Assembly (NCBI GenBank): GCA_900766975.1 | Contig: CAAFXO010000022.1 | Span: 1-64,000, forward strand | DNA length: 64,000 bases | Direction: 5' to 3' | Source: Bacteroidales bacterium | GTDB taxonomy: Bacteria > Bacteroidota > Bacteroidia > Bacteroidales > Muribaculaceae | In this document: one piece after another, positions 35,468-44,396 of the stretch | Numbering within the stretch: position 1 is the stretch's first letter | Layout: each line of letters begins with the position of its first letter | Program-made: the position numbers and the translations under genes | The notes under the pieces: generated by a model | What the model saw: the letters and a program-made list of their open reading frames with translations, nothing else | The model's database searches: none | Told to the model about the DNA's origin: nothing

Positions 35468-36748
35468 ATGGAAAGACTTGTATTGCAAGAACTTATCTCA
35501 TGGAAGAATGACAGCGACAGAAAACCGTTGGTTTTGAATGGCGCAAGACAAGTGGGAAAGACTTGGGTCTTAAGGGAGTTTGCCAAGAGAGAATATGCCA
35601 AGGAAGTATATGTTGTATGCCGTAAGAATGAGTATGCGAGGAGTATTTTTACAAAGGACTTCGATGTCGAACGAATACTGCGAGGCTTGAGGGCTATCTC
35701 TTCCGTTGACATCACTCCGGGTGATACTCTTATTATATTGGATGAGGTGCAAGATATTCCCGAAGCAATTGAGTCGCTGAAATATTTTTGTGAGCAGGCT
35801 CCACAATATCATATTGCTGTGGCAGGATCTTTGTTGGGTATCTCGCTCCATGAGAATGTATCATATCCTGTGGGAAAGGTTGACGAAATTAACATCTATC
35901 CAATGAGTTTTGAGGAATTTCTGTTGGCTATGGGTGAAACGGAGATATACAAGTCGGTCGTGACAAAGGATTATGACACGACAAACATGGTGCATGACAA
36001 GCTTGTTGAACTCCTGCGACAGTATTATTATGTTGGCGGCATGCCTGAGGCTGTTCAAAAATATGTTGAAACAGGGGCTCTTCAGAGCGTAAGACGTATT
36101 CAAAACCGTATATTGAGTGGTTATGATGTTGACTTTTCAAAGCATGCACCTGCGGATCAAGTGCAACGCATCAGGATGGTATGGAAAAGTATACCATCAC
36201 AGCTTTTCAAGGAAAATAAAAAATTTATATATGGCACATTGCGCAAGGGAGCAAGGGCTAAGGATTTTGAACTCGCTATAGAGTGGCTTGTCAATTCGGG
36301 ACTTGTGTATAAGGTAGCGCGTTGCAACAAACTCTCCCTCCCGCTCGCAATTTATGAGGATTTGTCGGCATTCAAGCTATATTTTTTAGATTTAGGCCTT
36401 CTTGGTGCTATGGTAAATACCGAGGCAAGTCAGATATTGGTTTCCAGTAATGCATTTACGGAGTATAAGGGTGGAATGACCGAGCAATACGTTTTGCAAC
36501 AATATATGTCGCGTGGAATATCACCTATTTATTACCATAATACTGATGATTCGCGCCTTGAAATAGACTTTGTTGTCCAGAATAATTCTCGCATCCTTCC
36601 TGTTGAGGTTAAGGCCGAAGGAAATGTAAGAGCCAATTCCCTTACGAAATTGCTTGCCAAAAATCCTGATATGCAAGCAATACGATATTCGATGCTGCCA
36701 TATAAGAATCAAGGACAACTAATCTGCATACCATTATACATGGTTTGA
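35468..36748 (+). CDS. AAA_14/DUF4143 ATP-binding protein
   Basis: 426 residues. Walker A is NGARQVGKTWVLREF near residue 24 and Walker B is LIILDEVQDIPEAI. A winged-helix stretch and a C-terminal DUF4143 domain (DFVVQNNSRILPVEVKAEGN, a PD-(D/E)xK-like ExK arrangement) follow. These proteins are common, variable accessory ATPases in Bacteroidetes with no agreed role. It is one of only two plus-strand protein genes in the core half and is more AT-rich than its neighbours, hinting at transfer. Confidence 0.85.
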   Translation: MERLVLQELISWKNDSDRKPLVLNGARQVGKTWVLREFAKREYAKEVYVVCRKNEYARSIFTKDFDVERILRGLRAISSVDITPGDTLIILDEVQDIPEAIESLKYFCEQAPQYHIAVAGSLLGISLHENVSYPVGKVDEINIYPMSFEEFLLAMGETEIYKSVVTKDYDTTNMVHDKLVELLRQYYYVGGMPEAVQKYVETGALQSVRRIQNRILSGYDVDFSKHAPADQVQRIRMVWKSIPSQLFKENKKFIYGTLRKGARAKDFELAIEWLVNSGLVYKVARCNKLSLPLAIYEDLSAFKLYFLDLGLLGAMVNTEASQILVSSNAFTEYKGGMTEQYVLQQYMSRGISPIYYHNTDDSRLEIDFVVQNNSRILPVEVKAEGNVRANSLTKLLAKNPDMQAIRYSMLPYKNQGQLICIPLYMV

Positions 36749-36774
36749 TATAGTCATCCTGATGATATGAACAT

Positions 36775-36792
36775 TTAAGAGCGCGCTCTTAA
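36775..36792. repeat. palindromic copy of dispersed repeat (H)
   Basis: TTAAGAGCGCGCTCTTAA is a perfect 18-bp palindrome between two converging genes. It may also serve as a bidirectional terminator. Confidence 0.65.
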
Positions 36793-36799
36793 GTATGTT

Positions 36800-37981
36800 T
36801 TAATTTTTGTTGGCGAATACTCGGTCTACTATTACTGCTAAGGCGCCGTCGCCGGTGACGTTGCATGCGGTGCCGAAACTGTCCATGGCGATGTAGAGGG
36901 CGATCATCAGCGCGTTGTCGGCTTCGCTGAATCCCAAGATGCTCGACAGGATGCCAAGAGCTGCCATAATCGAGCCTCCCGGCACTCCGGGCGATGCCAC
37001 CATCGTGACTCCGAGCATGGCGATGAAGCCCATGAACATCGGGGTGGTGTAGGGTATCCCCTGGGTCATCATCAGCGCCAAGGCGCATGCCGTGATCTTC
37101 AGGGCGCTGCCACTCATGTGGATGTTGGCGCATAGCGGCACTACGAAGCCTGCCACCCCCTCTCGAACTCCCAATTTCTGCGCTTGCGCCATTGTCACCG
37201 GGATGGTGGCTGCCGAGGATTGTGTCCCCAAGGCTGTGAAGTATGCCGGCATCATCTTGCCCAAGAGCTTGAAGGGATTCTTGCTATGGCGCGAGAAGAG
37301 GGAGGCAATGCTGAATTGTATCAGCAATACTCCGATATGGATCAGGAAGATTACTACGATGATCTTGATGAATGTGCCAAGGATCGGCCCGACCTGTCCG
37401 CCGATGGTCATGCTCAGGAAGATGCCGAAGATGTAGAGGGGTAGCAGGGGGATGATCACTGTGCGGATCACCTTGACGATGATCTCACGGACTTCGCCGA
37501 AGCCGCGTCTCAATGAGGAGTCTTCTTTGAGGTGTGCTATCCCGAGACCCAGGATGAAGGCAAGCACTAACGCCGACATCACGTCGAGCACCGGAGGCAT
37601 ATTGATCACGAAGTAGGGTAGCAGTGAACCCTCTTCGGCGGTGGCTACCCGATTGGCGGTGACATCACCCAAGAGCGAGGGGAAGGTCAGCAGGCCGGTG
37701 AAGTAGGAGATGGTGCCTGCCAAGAAGGTGGCGACGTATGCTAATAAGGCGGTGAATGCCAGCATCTTGCCCGCCTTCGAACCGATCTCGCCGATCGCCA
37801 TTGTTACGAATCCCAAGATGATCAGCGGGATGCAGAAGGAGAGAAACTGGCTGAAGGTGGCATTGAAGGTGATAAAGATGCGGCTCAGCCAGTCGGGGAA
37901 TATGTATCCGGCACCAATGCCAAGGATGATGGCTATGATGATCTGTGGGAGGAGGGCTAAGTGAAATTTGAGCTTGCTCAT
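36800..37981 (-). CDS. dicarboxylate/amino acid:cation symporter
   Basis: A 393-residue inner-membrane transporter of the DAACS family, which moves glutamate, serine or C4-dicarboxylates with Na+ or H+. It has about eight hydrophobic segments, the serine-rich hairpin region (FTALGTQSSAATIPVTMAQA), the NIHMSGSALKI region and the signature VPGGSIMAALG. The substrate is not decidable. It stands alone and converges with the AAA/DUF4143 gene. Confidence 0.88.
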   Translation of the reverse strand: MSKLKFHLALLPQIIIAIILGIGAGYIFPDWLSRIFITFNATFSQFLSFCIPLIILGFVTMAIGEIGSKAGKMLAFTALLAYVATFLAGTISYFTGLLTFPSLLGDVTANRVATAEEGSLLPYFVINMPPVLDVMSALVLAFILGLGIAHLKEDSSLRRGFGEVREIIVKVIRTVIIPLLPLYIFGIFLSMTIGGQVGPILGTFIKIIVVIFLIHIGVLLIQFSIASLFSRHSKNPFKLLGKMMPAYFTALGTQSSAATIPVTMAQAQKLGVREGVAGFVVPLCANIHMSGSALKITACALALMMTQGIPYTTPMFMGFIAMLGVTMVASPGVPGGSIMAALGILSSILGFSEADNALMIALYIAMDSFGTACNVTGDGALAVIVDRVFANKN

Positions 37982-38143
37982 GATGTTTTCGATGGTTGGG
38001 ATGGAAATAAGGTTTTATATAGGTCTATTGGGTTGTTTTTTCAAATGAAATGTAAAAGTAATAAAAAAATCAGTAGTGAAGGTCATAAACCCTAAAAAAT
38101 TGAATAAAACAGCATCAAGACCCCCTCTCTCGATTTTTTACGT

Positions 38144-38151
38144 TATATTTG
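38144..38151 (+). promoter_or_regulatory. -7 box of serine acetyltransferase gene
   Basis: TATATTTG, about 50 nt upstream of the chosen ATG. It overlaps an in-frame ATG at 38149, which therefore cannot be the start. Confidence 0.5.
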
Positions 38152-38202
38152 CGATCTAAATCATCACATCTGAAATCGCTCTATAATCGAACTAATCTTA
38201 TT

Positions 38203-38814
38203 ATGGATTTTGAAACATATCAAGTAGCATCGAATGATACGATACGCATACCGGTGCCCCGCAGTTATTCCGATTGTGCCGAACTGATCCGCTCGGACTA
38301 TTACCGTCACAACGGGCGTCGTGCCTCGTTGCTTCGCATCTGGTTGGGTGGCTTGACACGCACCAGTGTCGGGTTTAGTTTTTGGTTTCGTCTTTCACAG
38401 CATCGTGGATGGCTCTATCCGTTGACTAAGATGATGCTCCATCGCTATAAGCGCGGCTATGGGCTTCTGATTCCGGAGAGGGTGAAGATCGGCTATGGCT
38501 CCTATCTTCAGCATTGTTTCGGCACAGTGATCAACCGAAACGCCATAATCGGCAATAATGTGAATATGGGGCAGATGACCACGATTGGTTCGAATGTGGA
38601 GAGAGCCGCCATCGTTGGCGATGGTGTCTATATCGGACCCGGCGTGATGGTGGTGGATGATGTCACGATAGGCAGCGGCGCATGCATCGGCGCCGGTGCG
38701 GTAGTGACTCGCTCGGTTGAACCGAACATTACAGTGGCGGGTGTGCCGGCTCGTCAGATCTCCGACTCTTCTCATCCCGAATATATCCGCCACCCCTGGC
38801 CCGTAAAGAGTTAA
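38203..38814 (+). CDS. serine O-acetyltransferase family protein
   Basis: About 203 residues from MDFETYQVASNDTIRI. A left-handed beta-helix of hexapeptide repeats occupies the C-terminal half (IIGNNVNMGQMTTIGSNVERAAIVGDGVYIGPGVMVVDDVTIGSGACIGAGAVVTRSV). The histidine in GSYLQHCFGTVI is the likely catalytic residue. The N-terminal half is shorter than classical CysE. This shorter type often sits with polysaccharide genes and may acetylate a sugar instead of serine. Here it stands alone. Confidence 0.78.
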   Translation: MDFETYQVASNDTIRIPVPRSYSDCAELIRSDYYRHNGRRASLLRIWLGGLTRTSVGFSFWFRLSQHRGWLYPLTKMMLHRYKRGYGLLIPERVKIGYGSYLQHCFGTVINRNAIIGNNVNMGQMTTIGSNVERAAIVGDGVYIGPGVMVVDDVTIGSGACIGAGAVVTRSVEPNITVAGVPARQISDSSHPEYIRHPWPVKS

Positions 38815-38856
38815 GGAGTTATGAATTAGGATAAATCAAGCTGTTTCAGGGTAATA

Positions 38857-38893
38857 AAAAAAGAGTGCCGGGATTCACATCTCGACACTCTTA
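38857..38893 (-). terminator. terminator downstream of tRNA-Thr
   Basis: AAGAGTGTCGAGA and TCCCGGCACTCTT pair with one mismatch, and TTTTTT follows on the minus strand. Confidence 0.65.
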
Positions 38894-38984
38894 CGATACA
38901 ATATCTTACATTTTTCTATGGTCGAAACTCTTTTCTGACCATAGGTTTTTTAAAAACTATAAAAACACACACACAAACTTTGTG

Positions 38985-39058
38985 AGCCTCTTGTCGGATT
39001 CGAACCAACGACCCCGAGATTACAAATCACGTGCTCTGGCCAACTGAGCTAAAGAGGC
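38985..39058 (-). tRNA. tRNA-Thr (TGT)
   Basis: Cloverleaf on the minus strand: acceptor GCCTCTT/AAGAGGC, D arm GCTC...GAGC, anticodon loop TTTGTAA (TGT), T loop TTCGAAT, discriminator T. The anticodon stem has one T-T mismatch. CCA is not encoded. Confidence 0.9.
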
Positions 39059-39161
39059 AGGTGGATGAGCTGTCCATATCGCAGTGCTCAAACTGTTACC
39101 CTTGCTTCGGTCAGGATCTGGGGGATTTCAGCGAGCTACTCGTATGGGACTCATCCGAGTG

Positions 39162-39192
39162 CAAATTTACGACTTTTTTTCGTATCTACCAA
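39162..39192 (-). promoter_or_regulatory. promoter of tRNA-Thr
   Basis: Minus-strand TTG (39190-39192), 20 nt and TAAATTTG (39162-39169). The leader before the tRNA is about 100 nt. It holds no other gene I can see. Confidence 0.65.
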
Positions 39193-39237
39193 ATTTTTGT
39201 GGCATACTCTCGCTTTTTTTGATACTTTACCTGCCAC

Positions 39238-39252
39238 AGGAACGCGCTCTTA
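39238..39252 (-). repeat. dispersed repeat, copy I (short)
   Basis: AGGAACGCGCTCTTA on the plus strand, between tRNA-Thr and the glycosidase stop. This is the right-most copy I found. Confidence 0.6.
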
Positions 39253-39261
39253 GAACGTATC

Positions 39262-41562
39262 TTATCTGATTCTCACCACCTCGATGCGATCGATCAGAGC
39301 ATGGTTGGTGTCGATGTTCATGTTTTCATCTTCAGGGAGATAGCGCAGGCTGATAGCCTTCTTCCCGGCGCTGAGATGAGTGGTAACGCTGTTGGAATAT
39401 CCCCAGTCATTCCAGTTGGCTACTCCTCGTTGGGGCATCACGACTGTGCCACATTTCTGTTCGTCTACCATCAGGGCGCGGATGCAGGCCTTGTTTTCGG
39501 TGTTGACCGGACCATTGCCATTGGCGTAGCGTACACGGATGGCATATTCACCCTCTTCGGCAATCTCAACCATAGCCTTGGCGGCTTCGGAATCGCGTGA
39601 AATCTCGGCAAAGCCTCTGCCATAATACCCCTCTACCTTGCCTTTCGGCTGATAGGATACCTCTTTAGAAACGACGGCTGTCGACTCGCCATCCATATCG
39701 GCGATGATCGCCGGGCGATTGCTGCGCGGCTCGGAGGCAAACCCTTGGGTGCCGTCGTCGGCAACGCCGATCACTTGCCATTCTCCCGGGGTGGTGGCGG
39801 CATATTGCGTCTGGCGTGTGCGTGCCACCTCCTTGCCGTCGCACATCACGATGTAGCCTCCGATATATTCTATCGGATTCCATTTCAGCAAGTTGAGCGC
39901 CGGACCCTCTTGGATCGTCGCATCATGCTCGAGCCAGGCTATCGGCGTCAAGGGGGCTTTGAGGTTGGGCTGACGGTTGATGCTCATCGCGGCGATAGGC
40001 TCGCTACACATCTCCACCTCTATCTTGCCACCCTTGGCGAGTGCCTTGGCGGCGATTACCTTGGTCGGGTCGAGTTCTTTGCCATTGAGGCGGAGGCTCT
40101 TCACCTTGTCGCCATAACCCTTGACGCTGATGTCAAGGCGTGCTCCGCGATAGGGGAAGTTTTGCAATTCACGCTCTGCTTCGAAAGATTTCGGCACGAA
40201 GGGGGCGATGCGCAGACCATCCTTCTCGAAGTTGATGCCGAAGAGGATGCGCTGGGTGAGGGCTATGTTGCCCGAGAGACACCAGAGCATGTTGCTGGAG
40301 TTGAGTTCGGTATATATGTCGCCATTGTCGAGGTTGAAATTCTCCTTGTTGGTGCAGAAGAGGGCAGCGGGGCGGACTATTGCACCGAAACCTTCGGCTA
40401 CACCCGGTTCGTTGCCGACCTTGGCTTGCGCCAAAGTCCAGAAAGCCCCTACGAAAGGCCAGAGGGCATTGTTGTGATAGCTCGGCATATCGGCGATCTG
40501 GGGATAGAAGATGGCGGGGCCGAAGGGTGTGATGGGATTATGTTGCGAGATCTCGCGTTGACGGTCGGCAGGGGCGATGTCATAGAGGATGGCGAGTGCC
40601 TCACCGAGAGTCTCGGCGCGAGGATTCAGGATTCGGTGGTCGCGTCCGTAGGTATACATGCCGTAATACCCCTTGTCGGGCATATAGAATGTAGCGTCGA
40701 TGGTCGCGGAGAGCTCCGCCGCCTTGGCGCTATAGTCGGCCGCCTCTTGCTTCTTGCCGAGGATGGTAGCCATCTCCGACATGGCCTTGAGGGCAGCGGC
40801 ATAGAGCACGTTGGTGCCCATAGCCTCGCTATGAGCGATGTCGGCAGTCTGCATCCAGCGAGGATGGCTCTGCTCGCGCCAGTCGATGAAGGATGTCTCT
40901 CCCTTGACGAGTCCCCTCTCGGAGCGTATCGTCAGATCATCTTTGGCGATGCTCCGACGCCCGATGGGGTAGACCTTCTCGATCCAGCTCTTGTCGCCCG
41001 TAACCTTATATATCTCGTAGGCTGCCACCACCCAGATTATGCGGTCGGTGGAGATGGGCCATGCCCCTCCCGAACCGGTGTCTTGGATGATCTGACCGCT
41101 CGAGTTGACCTTCTTCATCAGCGAGATCATCGACGCTTCGGGCTGAAGTGCCGCCATAGAGAGGATGATCGAGTAGCTGACATCGCGAGTCCATACGCCG
41201 GCCCATTCCTTGCCGGTGCGCAGGGTGGTGTCGGGCTCTACGGCGTTGACCATCTCATCGAGCGACATGTTATAGACGGCTCGATGCAGCATATTGCCGC
41301 CGGCGAGACGAGGATAGGTGGAGAGATCGTTCTTGCGGCTCCAGCTCTGCTCGATGGGCATAAAGAAACCGGGACGCGCCTTATAGGTGCTCTGCAGGTG
41401 GTAGTCGTCGACTGCCCATGCCTTGTATTCATTCTGATAGAGGGTGTCGCCTTGCCAACGATAGGCGTCGGTGGCTACGATAGGGGCGTCATTACCCCCG
41501 GCGGTCATCGCTGCCGCGCAACCTAATGCTATGGCAGTGATGAGATTGATTCGTTTGTCCAT
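39262..41562 (-). CDS. exported six-hairpin glycosidase-like protein
   Basis: 766 residues with a signal peptide (LITAIALGCAAAMTAGG). The main part (about 60-480) is an (alpha/alpha)6-barrel of the type used by many glycoside hydrolases: WAGVWTRDVSYSIILSMAAL, DTGSGGAWPISTDRIIWVVAAYEIY, YHNNALWPFVGAFWTLAQA, SSNMLWCLSGNIALTQRILFGI. A small beta domain and a carbohydrate-binding-like C-terminal module (YYGRGFAEISRDSEAAKAMVEIA to IDRIEVVRIR) follow. The acid residues are not assigned and the sugar is unknown. It starts overlapping the rnr stop (TAATG), so translation is coupled. Confidence 0.75.
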   Translation of the reverse strand: MDKRINLITAIALGCAAAMTAGGNDAPIVATDAYRWQGDTLYQNEYKAWAVDDYHLQSTYKARPGFFMPIEQSWSRKNDLSTYPRLAGGNMLHRAVYNMSLDEMVNAVEPDTTLRTGKEWAGVWTRDVSYSIILSMAALQPEASMISLMKKVNSSGQIIQDTGSGGAWPISTDRIIWVVAAYEIYKVTGDKSWIEKVYPIGRRSIAKDDLTIRSERGLVKGETSFIDWREQSHPRWMQTADIAHSEAMGTNVLYAAALKAMSEMATILGKKQEAADYSAKAAELSATIDATFYMPDKGYYGMYTYGRDHRILNPRAETLGEALAILYDIAPADRQREISQHNPITPFGPAIFYPQIADMPSYHNNALWPFVGAFWTLAQAKVGNEPGVAEGFGAIVRPAALFCTNKENFNLDNGDIYTELNSSNMLWCLSGNIALTQRILFGINFEKDGLRIAPFVPKSFEAERELQNFPYRGARLDISVKGYGDKVKSLRLNGKELDPTKVIAAKALAKGGKIEVEMCSEPIAAMSINRQPNLKAPLTPIAWLEHDATIQEGPALNLLKWNPIEYIGGYIVMCDGKEVARTRQTQYAATTPGEWQVIGVADDGTQGFASEPRSNRPAIIADMDGESTAVVSKEVSYQPKGKVEGYYGRGFAEISRDSEAAKAMVEIAEEGEYAIRVRYANGNGPVNTENKACIRALMVDEQKCGTVVMPQRGVANWNDWGYSNSVTTHLSAGKKAISLRYLPEDENMNIDTNHALIDRIEVVRIR

Positions 41563-43805
41563 TACTTATTTTTTCTTTTTGAGTTTTTCCGGTGTTTTTT
41601 GCTTATTTCATGGCGTTTGCCCGGCTTGTTATAGCCGGAGGGGTGGAAAGCCTTGGAGGGGTTTCCTTTGTCGTCGATCAGTGCGAAGTCGAGTTGCTTG
41701 CGGTCGAGGTCGGCACGAGCCACTTGCACCCGTACCTTGTCGCCCAAGGTGTAGCGCACGCCATGCTGACGCCCGATCAGACAGTAATTCTTCTCGTCGA
41801 AGTCATAGTAGTCGTCGGCGAGGTCGCGGATCGGCACGAGTCCTTCGCAGTGGCTGTCGTCGAGTTCGACGAAGAATCCCCATTCGGTCACTCCCGAGAT
41901 GACTCCGTCGTAGATCTCGCCGAGACGTTCTTGCATATATTCCACCTGCTTGTAGCGGATCGAGGCGCGCTCGGCATTGGCGGCGAGTTGCTCCATGTCG
42001 CTGTCGTGGGTGCACTCATCTTCGAGCTTGAGACGGTCGACACTTCTGCCTCCGGAGGCATAGCGTGCCAAGAGACGATGCACCATCATGTCGGGATAGC
42101 GGCGTATCGGCGAGGTGAAGTGGGTGTAATAGGGCATCGCCAAACCGTAGTGGCCGATGTTCTCGGTGGTGTAGACTGCCTTCGCCATAGAGCGGATGGC
42201 GAGTATCGAGAGCATATTCTCTTCTCCCTTCCCTTTGATATCTTTGAGCAGATTGTTGACACTCTTATTGACTGTGCGCGAGCTGCCTTCGGTCACTAAC
42301 TTATAGCCGAAGCGGGAGGCGATGATGGCGAGGTTGCCGATCTTCTCCGGGTCGGGGTTGGCATGCACACGATACACGAACGATTTGGCTTTCTTCTTGC
42401 CCGAGACTTTACCCACCGATTCAGCCACGGTGAGGTTGGCGAGGAGCATAAACTCTTCGACCAGCTTGTTGGCCTCTTTCGATTCTTTGAAATATACGCT
42501 GATGGGCTTGCCCTTTTCGTCGATCTCGAATCTCACCTCGCTGCGGTTGAACTCCAAAGCACCGTTCTGATATCGGCGGCGTCGCAGTTCTTGCGCCAAG
42601 TTGTTGAGAGTCAGCATCTCATTGCAGTAGTCGCCTTGGCCGGTCTCGATGATGGCTTGCGCCTCTTCGTAGGTGAATCGGCGGTTGCTCTTGATGACGG
42701 TGCGGCCTATGCGGCTGTTTATGACGTTGGCTTTGCTGTCCATCTCGAAGATGGCGGAGAAGGTGAGCTTCTCTTCGTCGGGGCGGAGGGAGCAGATGCC
42801 GTTGGAGAGGTGCTCGGGGAGCATCGGGATGGTGCGGTCTACTAAATAGACGCTGGTGGCACGCTTCTGCGCCTCCTTATCGATTATCGTGCCGGGACGC
42901 ACATAGTGGGTGACATCGGCGATGTGGACGCCGACTTCCCAGTTGCCGTTGGCGAGTTGGCGGATGGAGAGGGCATCGTCGAAGTCCTTGGCATCGCGTG
43001 GGTCGATGGTGAAGGTGGTGACGCCACGGAAGTCTTCACGGCGAGCCACCTCCTCGTCGGTGATGCCGGCATCGATCTTGTTGGCAGCCTTCTCTACATT
43101 CTCCGGATAGCGGTAGGGGAGTCCATATTCGGCGAGGATGGCATGCATCTCGGCGTTGTTCTCACCCTTGCTGCCGAGGATGTCGATGATCTCGCCGCGC
43201 GGGTTCATCTCGTCGTCTTTCCACTGTATGATGCGCGCTACAGCCTTATCGCCATTCTTGCCACCCTTCAGACGCGAGCGGGAGATGATGATGTCGGCAG
43301 CCAGGAATTTAGAGTCGGTGACCAAGGCGGCATAGTTCTTGTCAATCTTCAGCGTGCCGACGAATTGCTGCTCTTTGGCTTCGACGATCTCGATGACCTT
43401 GGCCTCAGGGTCTTGACCCTTGCGGGCTGCCGACACGACGACACGGACCTTGTCGCCATTCAGAGCATGCATCGAATTGCGCTCTGCCACCATGATCATC
43501 TCGTCGTCGATCACCACGGCATTCTTGCCATTGCTGCGACGCACGAAATAGCCGATGCTCTCCACCCCGCGGTTGCTCTTCGCCTTATACTTGCCCAGAT
43601 CCACCTCGGTGATGTCGTCGGCGGCGACCAGTTCATCCAAGGCGTTGAGCACATCAAGCCGTCGCGACGGGTTGGTCACGCCGATGCCGAAGGCTATCTG
43701 CTTGTAGTTGAAACTCTGTTTGTTCTGTTGCTGCAAGAACTCCACGATCTTCTGTAGCAACTCCTGCTTGCGCATTTTGCGCCCGGATGAATTATTCTTT
43801 GCCAT
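41562..43805 (-). CDS. rnr: ribonuclease R
   Basis: A 747-residue processive 3'-5' exoribonuclease degrading structured RNA in the cytoplasm. A winged-helix N-terminus (KQELLQKIVEFLQQQNKQSFNYKQIAFGIG) and cold-shock domains precede the RNB catalytic domain, with TIDPRDAKDFDDALSI carrying the metal-binding aspartates and AMPYYTHFTSPIRRYPDMMVHRLL. An S1 domain (YDGVISGVTEWGFFVELDDSHCEGLVPI) and a basic lysine-rich tail close it. It is first in a two-gene unit with the glycosidase. Confidence 0.96.
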   Translation of the reverse strand: MAKNNSSGRKMRKQELLQKIVEFLQQQNKQSFNYKQIAFGIGVTNPSRRLDVLNALDELVAADDITEVDLGKYKAKSNRGVESIGYFVRRSNGKNAVVIDDEMIMVAERNSMHALNGDKVRVVVSAARKGQDPEAKVIEIVEAKEQQFVGTLKIDKNYAALVTDSKFLAADIIISRSRLKGGKNGDKAVARIIQWKDDEMNPRGEIIDILGSKGENNAEMHAILAEYGLPYRYPENVEKAANKIDAGITDEEVARREDFRGVTTFTIDPRDAKDFDDALSIRQLANGNWEVGVHIADVTHYVRPGTIIDKEAQKRATSVYLVDRTIPMLPEHLSNGICSLRPDEEKLTFSAIFEMDSKANVINSRIGRTVIKSNRRFTYEEAQAIIETGQGDYCNEMLTLNNLAQELRRRRYQNGALEFNRSEVRFEIDEKGKPISVYFKESKEANKLVEEFMLLANLTVAESVGKVSGKKKAKSFVYRVHANPDPEKIGNLAIIASRFGYKLVTEGSSRTVNKSVNNLLKDIKGKGEENMLSILAIRSMAKAVYTTENIGHYGLAMPYYTHFTSPIRRYPDMMVHRLLARYASGGRSVDRLKLEDECTHDSDMEQLAANAERASIRYKQVEYMQERLGEIYDGVISGVTEWGFFVELDDSHCEGLVPIRDLADDYYDFDEKNYCLIGRQHGVRYTLGDKVRVQVARADLDRKQLDFALIDDKGNPSKAFHPSGYNKPGKRHEISKKHRKNSKRKNK

Positions 43806-43894
43806 GTCGTATTCTTAAGATCAGTTTCTGGTTACTTAGGATGATGTTGAGCCTATTGTCGCACGACGAGTGATGCCAATCGCCCAATGTGTTA

Positions 43895-43925
43895 CAAAAC
43901 TAACAAAAAAAGGCAAGAAAAGCAA
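43895..43925 (-). promoter_or_regulatory. promoter of rnr
   Basis: Minus-strand TTG (43923-43925), 20 nt and TAGTTTTG (43895-43902). Full match. Confidence 0.7.
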
Positions 43926-43995
43926 AATAAACAGGCTCAAAGAATCGGATAAAAGTGAATAAGGAGTAAAAACGGCCATAAAAAAGGAGAAAAAA

Positions 43996-44026
43996 TTGGT
44001 AGATACGAAAAAAAGTTATAACTTTG
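43996..44026 (+). promoter_or_regulatory. promoter of tRNA-Pro/tRNA-Leu
   Basis: TTG (43996-43998), 20 nt and TAACTTTG (44019-44026), ten bases before tRNA-Pro. It diverges from the rnr promoter. Confidence 0.75.
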
Positions 44027-44036
44027 CAACACTTTT

Positions 44037-44111
44037 CGGGGCGTAGCGCAGTCCGGTTAGCGCACCTGCTTTGGGAGCAGGGGGTCGAAGGTTCGAATCC
44101 TTTCACCCCGA
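44037..44111 (+). tRNA. tRNA-Pro (TGG)
   Basis: Cloverleaf with acceptor CGGGGCG/CACCCCG (C1-G72 as usual for proline, one C-A mismatch), anticodon stem CCTGC/GCAGG around loop TTTGGGA (TGG) and T loop TTCGAAT. CCA is not encoded. Confidence 0.9.
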
Positions 44112-44162
44112 CAAGAGAATAGATGGGCACGAGGCTCGACAGAGATGCGAAGCCCATCAAAA

Positions 44163-44243
44163 GCCCGGGTGGCGGAATGGTAGACGCGCTCGTTTCAGGT
44201 GCGAGTGCTGCGAGGCGTGCAGGTTCGAGTCCTGTTCCGGGCA
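44163..44243 (+). tRNA. tRNA-Leu (CAG)
   Basis: Class II tRNA with long variable arm. Acceptor GCCCGGG/TCCGGGC, anticodon loop TTCAGGT (CAG), T loop TTCGAGT, discriminator A. It is the last core gene before the accessory island, and its 3' end is a plausible integration site. Confidence 0.9.
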
Positions 44244-44248
44244 CCCTA

Positions 44249-44297
44249 AAAGCGACTTAACTAATTGAAAATCCAATAGTTAAGTCGCTTTCCTTTT
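44249..44297 (+). terminator. terminator after tRNA-Leu
   Basis: A perfect stem of about 16 bp (AAAGCGACTTAACTA with complement, 12-nt loop) is followed by CCTTTTATTTT. Confidence 0.75.
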
Positions 44298-44301
44298 ATT
44301 T

Positions 44302-44324
44302 TTACTGGCAAATTACTGGCAAAA
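44302..44324 (+). repeat. 11-bp tandem repeat at island edge
   Basis: TTACTGGCAAA occurs twice in tandem, then A, directly after the tRNA-Leu terminator where gene content changes. It may be part of an attachment site, but the other end is outside the window. The rest of 44325-44396 holds no gene. Confidence 0.4.
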
Positions 44325-44396
44325 GGTCGCCAGCGAAGTCCCATCTTCATCCTACTACATTCTATTCCACCATACCCTCCCAGTTCATAATCCCGA

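Noticed and set aside
35293..35511. Open frame with repeated CAEKC peptides
   Set aside because: It is open only because the repeat period (33) is a multiple of three. It has a TTG start and overlaps the AAA/DUF4143 start. The conserved unit is better read as DNA boxes.
39745..41526. 593-codon open frame on the plus strand
   Set aside because: It lies entirely opposite the glycosidase, has no recognisable domain and mirrors its codon pattern. It is an antisense shadow of a GC-rich gene.
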